From Alsobacter sp045348435 (GTDB taxonomy: Bacteria; Pseudomonadota; Alphaproteobacteria; Rhizobiales; Beijerinckiaceae): DNA of 64,000 nt. Below the pieces are notes generated by a model. The model was not told the origin of the DNA, searched no databases, and saw nothing but the letters and a program-made list of their open reading frames with translations. Shown piece by piece: positions 26,304 through 34,352 of the stretch (position 1 is its first letter; each line of letters starts with the position of its first letter). The translations under genes were made by a program, and so were the position numbers. Location: positions 3,534,001 to 3,598,000 of the forward strand of contig NZ_CP157484.1 in the NCBI RefSeq assembly GCF_045348435.1. Reading direction: 5' to 3'.

Positions 26304-27197
26304 ATGAACATCGGACTCTGCGGAACCGGGCGCATGGGAGCCGCCATCGCCCACCGCCTGCTCTCCGTCGGCCACACGGTCACGGTCTGGAACCGGGACA
26401 AGGCGAAGACAAAGCCGCTGGCTGAAGCCGGTGCGGCCGTGGCCTCCACGCCGGCGGCCTTGGCCGCGGCCTGCGACCTCACCATCACGATGCTGCTCGA
26501 CGACGCCGCGCTCGACGCCGTCTATTCAGGCCCGGACGGAGTGCTGTCGGCCGACCTCGGCGGCAAGGCCGTGATGGACATGAGCACGGTGCTGCCCGAG
26601 ACCGAGGAGCGGATCGGCGCCGCGACGCAGGCGCGGGGAGCGGCCTTCGTGGAGTGCCCGGTCGGCGGCACCGTGGGTCCCGCGCGTGACGGCAAGCTGT
26701 TCGGCCTGGTGGGCGGCGAGGACGCCGACGTGGCCCGTCTCCGCCCGGTGCTCGACCAGCTCTGCCGGCGCGTCGAGCATGTCGGGCCGGTGGGCTCCGG
26801 CGCACGCCTCAAGCTCGCGATCAACCTGCCCCTCCTCGTTTATTGGCAGTCCCTCGGCGAGGCACTGGCGCTGTGCAAGCCCCTGAACCTCCCGCCGGAG
26901 CGCCTCGTCGACATCATGGCGGACACGTCGGGCACGACCAACGGCATGAAGCTGCGCGCGCCCGACATCGCCAAGGCGCTGGCGGGCCAGCCGCTCGGCG
27001 CCCCGGCCTTCGACGTGCGGGCGGCCCGAAAGGACCTCGCCACCATGGTGGCCTACGCCCGGACGCTCGGCCTCGAGCTGCCGACGGCGCAAGGAGCCCT
27101 CGGCTCCTTCACGGAGGCCGCGCAGAGCGGGCTGGAAGGCCAGGACGCGATCAGCGTCCCGGTGCGCTGGGCCGGAAAGACGGGTGCGCGCTCATGA
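26304..27197 (+). CDS. NAD(P)-dependent beta-hydroxyacid dehydrogenase family protein
   Basis: The 297-residue protein has the Rossmann motif GLCGTGRMGAAIAHRL, ECPVGGTVGPARDGKLFGLVGG around residue 115 and the catalytic Lys in GSGARLKLAINLPLL near residue 172. It is a paralogue of the gene at 12387. It follows the large Mo-subunit by 9 bases and overlaps the next gene by ATGA, so it belongs to the same operon. Confidence 0.9.
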   Translation: MNIGLCGTGRMGAAIAHRLLSVGHTVTVWNRDKAKTKPLAEAGAAVASTPAALAAACDLTITMLLDDAALDAVYSGPDGVLSADLGGKAVMDMSTVLPETEERIGAATQARGAAFVECPVGGTVGPARDGKLFGLVGGEDADVARLRPVLDQLCRRVEHVGPVGSGARLKLAINLPLLVYWQSLGEALALCKPLNLPPERLVDIMADTSGTTNGMKLRAPDIAKALAGQPLGAPAFDVRAARKDLATMVAYARTLGLELPTAQGALGSFTEAAQSGLEGQDAISVPVRWAGKTGARS

Positions 27198-28183
27198 TCA
27201 GGGCCGCCATCGTCGGCCTCGGCTGGTGGGGCCGCACCATCCTGCGCGAATTGCGCGACAGCGATGCGGTCAGGGTGGTGCTGGGCGTCGACCCCAATGC
27301 TGCCGGCCGCGAGGCCGCCGCGGCGGCGGGCCTGGCCGTCTCGGCCCGCTTCGAGGACGCGATCGAGCGCTCCGATGTGGACGCCGTCATCCTGTGCTCG
27401 CCGCACAAGTTCCACGCCGCCCAGATCGTCGCCGCAGCGGGCGCCGGCAAGCACGTCTTTTGCGAAAAGCCGCTCTGCGTCACCGCCGCGGAGGCCGAGC
27501 GAGCCATCGCGGCGGTGCGACGGGCCGGCGTCCAGCTGGGCATCGGCCATGAGCGCCGCTTCGAGCCCGCCGTCATCGACCTGCGCCGTCGGTTCGCCGC
27601 GGGCGAGTTCGGCGAGACGTTGCTAATGGAGGGCAATTTCAGCCAGGACAAGTTCCTGGCCCTCCCCCCGGACAACTGGCGCCTTTCCGCCACCGAGGCC
27701 CCTGTCGGGCCGCTCTCTGCGACCGGCATCCACCTGGTGGACCTCGCGATCATGCTGTTCGGGCGTCCCAAGGAGGTCTGGGCCCGTCTCGCCACCCGCG
27801 CGACGCGCTTCGACAATGGCGACACGCTGTCGGTGACGCTGGGATTCGAGAACGGAGCCACGGCCCAGATCACCGCCATCCTGACCACGCCCTTCGTGGG
27901 CCGCCTCGCCGTCTATGGATCGACCGGCTGGATGGAGATCCGCGACCGCACCCATCCGGAGAACCCCACCGGCTGGGACGTCACCACTCTGCGCCGGGGC
28001 GAGGCGCCCACCACCATCTTCCAGCCGCCGCACCCCGTCGTGCGCGACAACATCGAGGCCTTCGCCCGCGCGGCCTCGGGCGGCGCGGACTATCCGGTCT
28101 CCCTCGAGGACATGCTGGACAATGTCCGCGCCTTCGAGGCCGTCACCCGCTCGGCCGCCAGCGGCCGCATCGAAACTGTCTGA
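27194..28183 (+). CDS. Gfo/Idh/MocA-family oxidoreductase
   Basis: From the ATG at 27194 the product is 329 residues. It has an N-terminal Rossmann fold (AAIVGLGWWGRTILREL), the family signature CEKPLCVTAAEAERAI near residue 95, and the C-terminal alpha/beta domain with ATGIHLVDLAIMLFG. Members oxidise or reduce sugars, inositols, biliverdin or related molecules with NAD(P). Its place between a beta-hydroxyacid dehydrogenase and an amidohydrolase suggests a step late in the same pathway. Confidence 0.9.
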   Translation: MIRAAIVGLGWWGRTILRELRDSDAVRVVLGVDPNAAGREAAAAAGLAVSARFEDAIERSDVDAVILCSPHKFHAAQIVAAAGAGKHVFCEKPLCVTAAEAERAIAAVRRAGVQLGIGHERRFEPAVIDLRRRFAAGEFGETLLMEGNFSQDKFLALPPDNWRLSATEAPVGPLSATGIHLVDLAIMLFGRPKEVWARLATRATRFDNGDTLSVTLGFENGATAQITAILTTPFVGRLAVYGSTGWMEIRDRTHPENPTGWDVTTLRRGEAPTTIFQPPHPVVRDNIEAFARAASGGADYPVSLEDMLDNVRAFEAVTRSAASGRIETV

Positions 28184-28209
28184 CGCAAAAATCCCGCCAG
28201 GAGACGTCC

Positions 28210-29283
28210 ATGTACGACGACAAAAAGAACCGCTACGGCCGCACCGCCGCGCGCCAGCACACGGCGCTGGGACGCGCCCGCCGGCCCTCGACGCCCACCA
28301 TCGACATCCATTGCCACATCGCGGTCCCGGCCGCCGGCCAGGTCGCCGGCCCCCATGTCGACCTCACCAAGGTGCCTCTGGCGCACTTCGCCGACGACGC
28401 CACCAAGGCGATCAACGCAATGCAGGAGAAGGACCGCTCCAAGGTCATGGTGGACATGGACGCCCGCCTTTTCGACATGGAGGCCATGGGCGTCGACATC
28501 CAGGTCGTCGCGCCCGTTCCGCCGCAGTGCTACTACAGCGTCGATCCGAAGATCGCCGAGAAGGCGCATCTGCTCGCCAATGAGGGCGTGGCGGAGTTTT
28601 GCTCCCGGCGTCCCGACCGCTTCGTCGGCCTCGGCGTGACCACCATGCAGGAACCGGAACTCGCCGTCCGCGAACTGGAGAACGCGGTCACGAAACTCGG
28701 CCTCAAGGGCGTGCAGATCCTCACCAGCGTCAATGGCGAGGAGCTGTCGCACGAGAAATACCGTCCGTTCTTCGCCAAGGCGGAAGAGCTCGGCGCCTTC
28801 ATCATGATGCATCCGAACGGCTTCACCCATGGGGAGCGGTTCACGAAGTTCTACTTCAACAACGTCATCGGCAATCCGCTCGAGACGACGATGGCGTTGC
28901 ACAACCTGATCTTCACCGGAACGCTGGCGCGCTTCCCGGAGCTCAAGCTGATGGCCGTTCATGGCGGCGGCTTCCTGCCCGGCTATTCGGGCCGGATCGA
29001 CCATGCCTGGGGCGCGCGTGACGACAGCCATGCGGAGCTGCCGCTGCCGCCCACGACCTATCTGCGGCAGGTCTATCTCGACACGGTGGTGTTCACCTAC
29101 CACCAACTCGCCTACATGATCGAACTCTTCGGGCCGGACCGCATCCTGATGGGCACCGACTATCCGTTCGACATGGCCGAATACGACCCCATCGGGCATA
29201 TCGGCGGCCTGGACCTGGACGATCGCACCATGTCGGCCATCTGCGGGGGCAACGCCGCCCTGGCGCTTGGACTGAAGCTCTGA
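28210..29283 (+). CDS. Amidohydrolase-family metal-dependent decarboxylase (ACMSD-like)
   Basis: The 357-residue protein belongs to the amidohydrolase-2 branch: TIDIHCHIAVP (metal-binding HxH) near residue 33, AFIMMHPNGFTHG near residue 200, LMAVHGGGFLPGYSGRID near residue 250, and the Asp ligand in LMGTDYPFDMAEYDP near residue 318. This branch includes aminocarboxymuconate-semialdehyde decarboxylase and hydroxybenzoate or hydroxypicolinate decarboxylases. A ring or ring-cleavage-product decarboxylation is the likely role. It ends the plus-strand operon and is followed by a strong hairpin. Confidence 0.88.
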   Translation: MYDDKKNRYGRTAARQHTALGRARRPSTPTIDIHCHIAVPAAGQVAGPHVDLTKVPLAHFADDATKAINAMQEKDRSKVMVDMDARLFDMEAMGVDIQVVAPVPPQCYYSVDPKIAEKAHLLANEGVAEFCSRRPDRFVGLGVTTMQEPELAVRELENAVTKLGLKGVQILTSVNGEELSHEKYRPFFAKAEELGAFIMMHPNGFTHGERFTKFYFNNVIGNPLETTMALHNLIFTGTLARFPELKLMAVHGGGFLPGYSGRIDHAWGARDDSHAELPLPPTTYLRQVYLDTVVFTYHQLAYMIELFGPDRILMGTDYPFDMAEYDPIGHIGGLDLDDRTMSAICGGNAALALGLKL

Positions 29284-29291
29284 CGCGAACA

Positions 29292-29323
29292 GGCCGCCTT
29301 CGCCCCTACGGAAGAAGGCGGCC
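29292..29323. terminator. Hairpin between convergent genes
   Basis: GGCCGCCTTC and GAAGGCGGCC form a perfect 10-bp stem with a 12-base loop between the convergent amidohydrolase and TetR genes. There is no T-tract, so a role as transcription terminator is probable but not certain. Confidence 0.6.
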
Positions 29324-29347
29324 GCCTCGTGCTCCGCCGGAAATGCC

Positions 29348-30043
29348 TCAGCCGTCCCCGGTCCGCCTCACGGCCGTGTTACGGGCCTTCACGGTGGTGC
29401 CGAAGACCCGCGCGATCCCTTCCAGGAAGACGTCGAGCGCGTTTGAGATGACGCGCGACTTATCCTCCAGGACGGGCGAGTTGTAGATGTATTTGCGCAC
29501 GCCATAGTAGAATATACCGCCATGCAGCACCCAGGCGAGCTCCAGCTCGGCCGATGGCGGAGTCTTCAGGGCCGGAAGCCCGGCCTCGTGCCTGTATTCC
29601 TCGACGATCCGGTTCAGGATCCGCGATTCCACCACGCCGACATACCAGCGATTGATCTCGACGCCTTTCAGGCCCGAGAAGAGATAGATCCTGATCCATT
29701 CGCGCGTGAAGATCGCATCCGTATAGGCCTCGTAGAACTGCTGCAGCCTTAACCGGATGGGCTTCGACCTGTCGCCCAGCAGCTCGTCCCATTCGGGCTT
29801 CCAGCGGTCCAGATAGACGCTGCGGTAGACGGCCTGGATCAGTTCGTCCTTGCTGGGGAAGTAGCGATAGAGCAACGGCTGCGTCACGCCGAGCTTGCTG
29901 GCGAGTTCTCGCGTGCCGCCGCCGAAGCCTTCCTCGGCGAAGAACTCCGCCGCCTTGCGGATGAACTCCTCACGGCGCGCTTCGGGCGAACGCCGCTTCT
30001 GCTTGGGCCGGGTTGCGCCCGGCAGACTGTCGGCGGTGCTCAC
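29348..30043 (-). CDS. TetR-family transcriptional regulator
   Basis: The 231-residue protein has the TetR N-terminal helix-turn-helix at residues ~25-75 (GTRELASKLGVTQPLLYRYF) and an all-helical ligand domain. It lies 46 bases downstream of the flavin reductase gene on the same strand, so it is probably the last gene of the VOC/monooxygenase/reductase operon. That operon begins at motif copy D, and four more copies occur at other promoters of the region. TetR repressors usually bind short palindromes at their own promoters, so this protein is the best candidate for the A-E motif. The link is inferred. Confidence 0.9.
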   Translation of the reverse strand: MSTADSLPGATRPKQKRRSPEARREEFIRKAAEFFAEEGFGGGTRELASKLGVTQPLLYRYFPSKDELIQAVYRSVYLDRWKPEWDELLGDRSKPIRLRLQQFYEAYTDAIFTREWIRIYLFSGLKGVEINRWYVGVVESRILNRIVEEYRHEAGLPALKTPPSAELELAWVLHGGIFYYGVRKYIYNSPVLEDKSRVISNALDVFLEGIARVFGTTVKARNTAVRRTGDG

Positions 30044-30089
30044 GCGTTCGTGCTCGCAGGTCAGGAGCGGCCCAGGGATGGCGACCGCA

Positions 30090-30623
30090 TCAGGAGCCGG
30101 GTGTGAAGGACCCGAACGTTCCGCGGCTGAACAGCAGCGGCTCGTGGCCCCCGTAGCTATAGGATTCGACCGCGCCGAGGAAGATCACATGGTCGCCCCC
30201 GTAATAACGATAGGCGTTCCGGCACTGAAACTCGGCCACGACATCGTCCAGGATGGGCGCTCCTCCCAGCCCGGGCTTCCACGCGATCCCGGCGAACTTG
30301 TCATCGGAGGCGCGGGCGAAATGGCGCGCCAGGTGCTCCTGGTGCTGCGCCAGCACATTGACGGTGAAGTGGCTCGCCTCCTGGAACACCGGCAGGCTCG
30401 GCGAATGCATCACCAGGCTCCACAGCACCAGCGGGGGGTTGAGCGACACCGACGAGAACGAATTCGCCGTGAGGCCGACGCGACGCCCGTCCGCCGCGAC
30501 GGCGGTGATCACGGTCACGCCCGTGCCGAAGCATCCGAGTGCGTTGCGGAAATCCCGGGGATCGATGGTTTGCTGGGCGGCGAGCGCCTCAGAGGTCTCC
30601 GCCGCGGCGGTCGCCTGGGTCAT
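30090..30623 (-). CDS. Flavin reductase (component of two-component monooxygenase)
   Basis: I take the ATG at 30623, 7 bases after the preceding stop, giving 177 residues; a longer frame to 30812 overlaps the upstream gene. The sequence FRNALGCFGTGVTVITAVAADG, LTANSFSSVSLNPPLVLWSL and the C-terminal YRYYGGDHVIFLGAVESY are typical of the HpaC/RutF/HsaB flavin-reductase domain. It reduces FMN or FAD with NAD(P)H for a partner oxygenase, most directly the acyl-CoA-dehydrogenase-fold enzyme at 30631 and perhaps the luciferase-like enzyme at 14285. Confidence 0.9.
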   Translation of the reverse strand: MTQATAAAETSEALAAQQTIDPRDFRNALGCFGTGVTVITAVAADGRRVGLTANSFSSVSLNPPLVLWSLVMHSPSLPVFQEASHFTVNVLAQHQEHLARHFARASDDKFAGIAWKPGLGGAPILDDVVAEFQCRNAYRYYGGDHVIFLGAVESYSYGGHEPLLFSRGTFGSFTPGS

Positions 30624-30630
30624 GGCCGCC

Positions 30631-31854
30631 TCACAGCGTGGGGTTTTCGGACGGGAGGCCGAGCGCGACGCGGCCGAAATTCGAGCCGGCGGCGTCGAAA
30701 TTGAAAGCGATGTGCGAGTTGACCGCGTGCGCGTCGCGGAACTGCCGCTGCAGCGCTCCCGCCCGGTACAGCCCGCCCGCGCCGCTGGCCTGGAACAGCA
30801 GCGACACCGCATCCGTGCACAAATTGACCGCGTAAGCGCCGTCGCGCCGGTAGGCGGTCTTGACCTTGAGGTCCGGAACGCGACCCGCGCGAGCGTCTTC
30901 CATCGCCTCGATGCAAATCCCCCGCATGATGCGGCGGGCCGCGTCGACCCGCGCGGCGGCGCCCGCCACCTTTATCTGGATCGACTGGAAGTCCGCCAGC
31001 TTGGCCAGGTTGTATTTGGAGGCCCGCTTGCGGGCCGAGGCCTCGTAGTCCTCCAGGCACCCCTGGGCGTTGCCCAGCGCGACGCCCGACAGCACGAACG
31101 GAAACAGCGCGAAGACCGGCAACCGGTAGAGAGGACCGGGATTGGCGGCGCTGCCCGGCGTGGCCCCGCCCGCGACGGCCGAGACCGCAAGGGTCATGTG
31201 CTCGGGAACGAAGACGTCGGACATTTCGACGTCCTGGGAGCCGGTGCCGCGCAGGCCGGCGCTGTCCCAGGTGTCGATGATCTGATACTCGCGGCGGTGC
31301 ACGAGGAAGATGCGGTACTCGCTCGCCTCGGCCTCGTCGTCGGACGCCGTGATCCCGGCCAGCATGTTCCAGTCGCTCGGCTCGACGCCGGAGGAGAACG
31401 GCCACCGGCCGGAGAGCCTGTAGCCGCCGTCGACCTTCCTGGCCCGGCCGGCCGGGAACACGAAGGATGAGGCGATCAGCGCGTCAGGGTTTTGGTTCCA
31501 GACAAGGTCCTGAGCGGCCCGCTCGAACATGGCCAGCATCCAGTGATGGCTGCCCAGATTGGCGACGTTCCAGGCGACCGAAGCGTCGCCGCGCGCCAGC
31601 TCGGCGGCGAAATCGACGAGAGCCACGTAGTCGAATTCGGACCCGCCCACGCGCCGGGGCTGGACGATGCGGAAGAGCCCTGCGGCGTGGAGATCCTTCT
31701 CCGTTTCCGGAGGCAGGCGGCGCAGGTCCTCCGTCCGGGCGGCCCGCTCGCGCAACACGGGAACGAGCGCGCGGGCGCGCTCCAGCATCGCGTCATAGTC
31801 ATGCACTTCGGCGGGCTGACCCTTGGGGTCGAACTTCACGACCGTCTCCATCAT
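30631..31854 (-). CDS. Acyl-CoA-dehydrogenase-fold flavin-dependent monooxygenase (HsaA-like)
   Basis: The 407-residue protein has the acyl-CoA dehydrogenase fold (ARGDASVAWNVANLGSHHWML near residue 95 and LSGRWPFSSGVEPSDW near residue 148) in the branch of two-component hydroxylases such as HsaA, which use reduced flavin to hydroxylate aromatic rings. Classic dehydrogenases differ in their catalytic Glu region. The reductase gene lies 7 bases downstream, which supports the two-component reading. Confidence 0.87.
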   Translation of the reverse strand: MMETVVKFDPKGQPAEVHDYDAMLERARALVPVLRERAARTEDLRRLPPETEKDLHAAGLFRIVQPRRVGGSEFDYVALVDFAAELARGDASVAWNVANLGSHHWMLAMFERAAQDLVWNQNPDALIASSFVFPAGRARKVDGGYRLSGRWPFSSGVEPSDWNMLAGITASDDEAEASEYRIFLVHRREYQIIDTWDSAGLRGTGSQDVEMSDVFVPEHMTLAVSAVAGGATPGSAANPGPLYRLPVFALFPFVLSGVALGNAQGCLEDYEASARKRASKYNLAKLADFQSIQIKVAGAAARVDAARRIMRGICIEAMEDARAGRVPDLKVKTAYRRDGAYAVNLCTDAVSLLFQASGAGGLYRAGALQRQFRDAHAVNSHIAFNFDAAGSNFGRVALGLPSENPTL

Positions 31855-31868
31855 CCTGTCCTCCCGGT

Positions 31869-32366
31869 TCAGGCGCTCTTGGCGCGGCCCTGCAGATGCG
31901 GCCGGTCGTAATAGAGCGACGCCTCCAGGGCCTCGCCCTGCTGCTCGGCGAATTGCGAGAGGCTCTTCAGGTGCGGGATCCGCGACCGGTCGAGCGTCGA
32001 CACGTCCGGCCAGTCCACTTCCAGGAGATTGCCGCCGGGGTCACGCAGATACATCTGGACGGATCCGTCGGGCAGCTCGTTCACACTGTTGCGAAAGGTC
32101 TTGCCATCGAGCGCGTCCATGTCCCGGGCCGCTTCGTACACGGCGTGAAAGTCGTCCACGTCGATCGCGAAGTGCTGGAAGGTCGGGACAGCGTCCTCGA
32201 GCTCGAAGACATGAAGCTGAAGATCGCCGCAGCGAAGATACTGGGTCTTGAACCCGAAATTGTAGGTCGGGATGCGCTCCATCCCGAACACCTTCTCGTA
32301 AAACCGCACGGACTCTTCCATGCTCTTGGCCCCGACGGACAGGTGGTTGAAGCCCAGCGCCTTCAT
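31869..32366 (-). CDS. VOC-superfamily (glyoxalase/extradiol dioxygenase fold) protein
   Basis: The 165-residue protein is a two-module VOC protein: MKALGFNHLSVGAKSMEESV at the start, FQHFAIDVDDFHAVYEAA in the middle and MYLRDPGGNLLEVDWPD, where His, His and Glu ligands are expected. It could be a ring-cleavage dioxygenase, isomerase or resistance protein. It is first in the operon with the monooxygenase, reductase and TetR. AAGGAGCG precedes the ATG and motif copy D lies 14 bases upstream. Confidence 0.83.
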   Translation of the reverse strand: MKALGFNHLSVGAKSMEESVRFYEKVFGMERIPTYNFGFKTQYLRCGDLQLHVFELEDAVPTFQHFAIDVDDFHAVYEAARDMDALDGKTFRNSVNELPDGSVQMYLRDPGGNLLEVDWPDVSTLDRSRIPHLKSLSQFAEQQGEALEASLYYDRPHLQGRAKSA

Positions 32367-32379
32367 GGCTCGCTCCTTC

Positions 32380-32403
32380 GTTGATTATCGAGCGATAAAT
32401 TAG
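32380..32403. promoter_or_regulatory. Inverted-repeat operator-like motif, copy D
   Basis: Left arm GTTGATTATC, spacer GAGC, right arm GATAAATTAG. It lies directly upstream of the ribosome site of the VOC gene (ATG at 32366), where a bound repressor would block transcription. Confidence 0.65.
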
Positions 32404-32459
32404 CTCAGATCGCGATGCAGGGCAATCCCCTTCCGCCGGCCCGTTGACATCCTGGCGAA

Positions 32460-32483
32460 CTTATTTTTCATACGATAAATAAC
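32460..32483. promoter_or_regulatory. Inverted-repeat operator-like motif, copy E
   Basis: Left arm CTTATTTTTC, spacer ATAC, right arm GATAAATAAC. A -35-like TTGACA is at 32444-32449, so the motif covers the expected -10 region of the cyclase-family gene. This fits repression. Confidence 0.65.
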
Positions 32484-32512
32484 GCGGATCACGCAACACG
32501 GGGAGAGACACC

Positions 32513-33469
32513 ATGCCGAAGCCGGTGAACCGGGAGGCGATCGACAGGGCGGCCAAGGAGCTGTCGAACTGGGGCCGCTGGGGCGCTGACGACCAGATCG
32601 GCACGCTCAACAACATCGAGCCTTCCGACATCGTCGCGGCGGCGGGCCTGATCCGGAAGGGCAAGGTGTTTTCGCTTGGGCTCTCCCTGAAGGAGCCGAT
32701 CCAGTCCGGCCTTTTCGGCGGTCGCTGGAACCCTATCCACACCATGCTGGCGACCGGCACGGACGCTGCAGCCGGCAACCAGGACGAGCCCTTCCCCTAT
32801 CTTCGCTACGCCGACGACGCGATCAACATGCCCTGCCAGGCGTCGACCCAGTGGGACGCGCTGTGCCATATCTTCAATGGCGACAAGATGTATAACGGCT
32901 TCGACGCCAAGCTCGTCGACGCCCGCGGCGCCAAGAAGCTCGGCATCGAGAATGTCCGCGACAAGATGGTCGGCCGTGGCGTCCTGCTCGACATGGCGCG
33001 CTGGAAGGGCGTTGCATCGCTGGAGGATGGCTACGCCATCACCAATGACGACATGGACGGCTGCGCCAAGGCCCAGGGCGTCCAGATCCGCAAGGGCGAC
33101 TTCGTGATCGTCCGGACGGGCCACCAGGAGCGGTGCCTCGCCCAGAAGGACTGGACCGGCTACGCTGGCGGCGACGCGCCGGGCTTCGCCTTTGAGACGG
33201 CGTACTGGATCCGCCAGCACGACATCGCGGCGATCTGCTCCGACACCTGGGGCTGCGAGGTCCGCCCGAACGAGACCAGGGACGCCAACCAGCCCTGGCA
33301 TTGGGTGGTGATCCCGGCGATCGGCGTCTCCATGGGAGAGATCTTCTACCTCAAGGAGATCGCCGAGGACTGCGCGCAGGACAAGGTCTACGAGTTCTTC
33401 TTCGTGGCCCCTCCCCTGCACCTGCCGGGCGGAGCCGGCTCGCCGATCAACCCGCAGGCGATCAAGTAG
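32513..33469 (+). CDS. Cyclase-family (kynurenine-formamidase-like) metal-dependent hydrolase
   Basis: The 318-residue protein matches the cyclase family (PF04199), which hydrolyses N-formyl and cyclic amide bonds. The usual metal motif HxGTHxDxxxH appears as QASTQWDALCHIFNG near residue 104, with Gln at one expected His, while Asp and the last His are kept. The family landmarks GVLLDMARWKG and AAICSDTWGCEVRPNE are present. It has a good ribosome site (GGGGAGAG). It is transcribed divergently from the VOC operon, with copies D and E between. Confidence 0.88.
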   Translation: MPKPVNREAIDRAAKELSNWGRWGADDQIGTLNNIEPSDIVAAAGLIRKGKVFSLGLSLKEPIQSGLFGGRWNPIHTMLATGTDAAAGNQDEPFPYLRYADDAINMPCQASTQWDALCHIFNGDKMYNGFDAKLVDARGAKKLGIENVRDKMVGRGVLLDMARWKGVASLEDGYAITNDDMDGCAKAQGVQIRKGDFVIVRTGHQERCLAQKDWTGYAGGDAPGFAFETAYWIRQHDIAAICSDTWGCEVRPNETRDANQPWHWVVIPAIGVSMGEIFYLKEIAEDCAQDKVYEFFFVAPPLHLPGGAGSPINPQAIK

Positions 33470-33482
33470 GCCTCGGCCCCTT

Positions 33483-33512
33483 GAGGCGCGCGATCCGGAG
33501 ATGGCGCGCCTC
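33483..33512. terminator. Hairpin between convergent genes
   Basis: GAGGCGCGC and GCGCGCCTC form a perfect 9-bp stem with a 12-base loop between the convergent cyclase-family and BKACE genes. There is no clear T-tract. Confidence 0.55.
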
Positions 33513-33518
33513 GAGTTC

Positions 33519-34352
33519 CTAGAAGGGCCTGCCCAGGGCCCGCAGCGCGTCGTCGCGGTTCGCGCGCGGGCGCGGCACGCCGGCCAGACCGCGGCGTAGG
33601 TCCTCGAGCCGTTCCGCGTTGCTCTCCGCCCGGCTTCCGTCGGCGTTGAAGAAGCTGTTTTCGAAGCCGATCCGGCACTCGCCGCCCAAGGCCGCCGCCG
33701 CCACCAGCGAAGGCGTCTCCGCCCGGCCGAAGGCGCATACCATCCAGTCGGTGCGATCCAGCTGGCCATGCCGGTCGAGGCAGGCCAGCAGGGGGATGAG
33801 CTCGGCCGGGCTGCTTTCCTGGCCAGTGGCGTAGCGGCCCAGCGGAAAGATGACCGAGTGGCGTTCTCCCGGCAGCACGCCACGCGCGACGAGGCTGACG
33901 AAGCGCTCGGTCTCCTCGACCGAATAGAGGATATGCTGGACGGCCATGCCCTCGCGATGCGCCCAGGCGTAGAACTCCGCGCCCTCCGCTATGGCAGCCT
34001 CGTCCGGGATGAGCTCCTTCAGGGCGATGCTGACCGCCTCCGGCCGCACAGCCCGGACGGTCGCGATCTGCTCGGCGGGCGTGAAACGGCCCACCGCCTC
34101 GGTGGTGATTTGCAGGACGAGGTCGTCCCCGGCCTCCCGGCGAATGGCGAGCGACGCTTGCTTGTAGAGGTCCGCATCCAGCGTATGCAGCCCCTGCGCG
34201 TCGCGGACATGGACGTGGACCGCCTGGGCGCCGCCGGCGTGGACCTCGGCGCAGACGCGCGCGGTCGCCTCGATGGTGATCGGCAGGTTGGCATGGTCGC
34301 TGGGCATGCGCCTGGCCCCGTTCGGGGCCACCATGATGGTCAACGGTTTCAT
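33519..34352 (-). CDS. BKACE-family beta-keto acid cleavage enzyme
   Basis: The 277-residue protein matches the BKACE family (DUF849). It has MVAPNGARRM at the start, the zinc-ligand segment AVHVHVRDAQGLHTLD near residue 46, ALKELIPDEAAIAEGAEFYAW and GFENSFFNADGSR near residue 235. The family condenses beta-keto acids with acetyl-CoA and cleaves them to acetoacetate and a CoA ester. It overlaps the LacI gene by ATGA and so ends the hisD-like/SDR/lacI operon. The beta-keto acid would be made by the two upstream dehydrogenases, by inference. Confidence 0.92.
   Translation of the reverse strand: MKPLTIMVAPNGARRMPSDHANLPITIEATARVCAEVHAGGAQAVHVHVRDAQGLHTLDADLYKQASLAIRREAGDDLVLQITTEAVGRFTPAEQIATVRAVRPEAVSIALKELIPDEAAIAEGAEFYAWAHREGMAVQHILYSVEETERFVSLVARGVLPGERHSVIFPLGRYATGQESSPAELIPLLACLDRHGQLDRTDWMVCAFGRAETPSLVAAAALGGECRIGFENSFFNADGSRAESNAERLEDLRRGLAGVPRPRANRDDALRALGRPF

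Noticed and set aside
14285..30623. Uracil-degrading Rut system (monooxygenase, hydrolase, flavin reductase, TetR)
   Set aside because: The luciferase-like protein differs from RutA, no isochorismatase-type RutB or RutG is present, and the genes are scattered over 16 kb.
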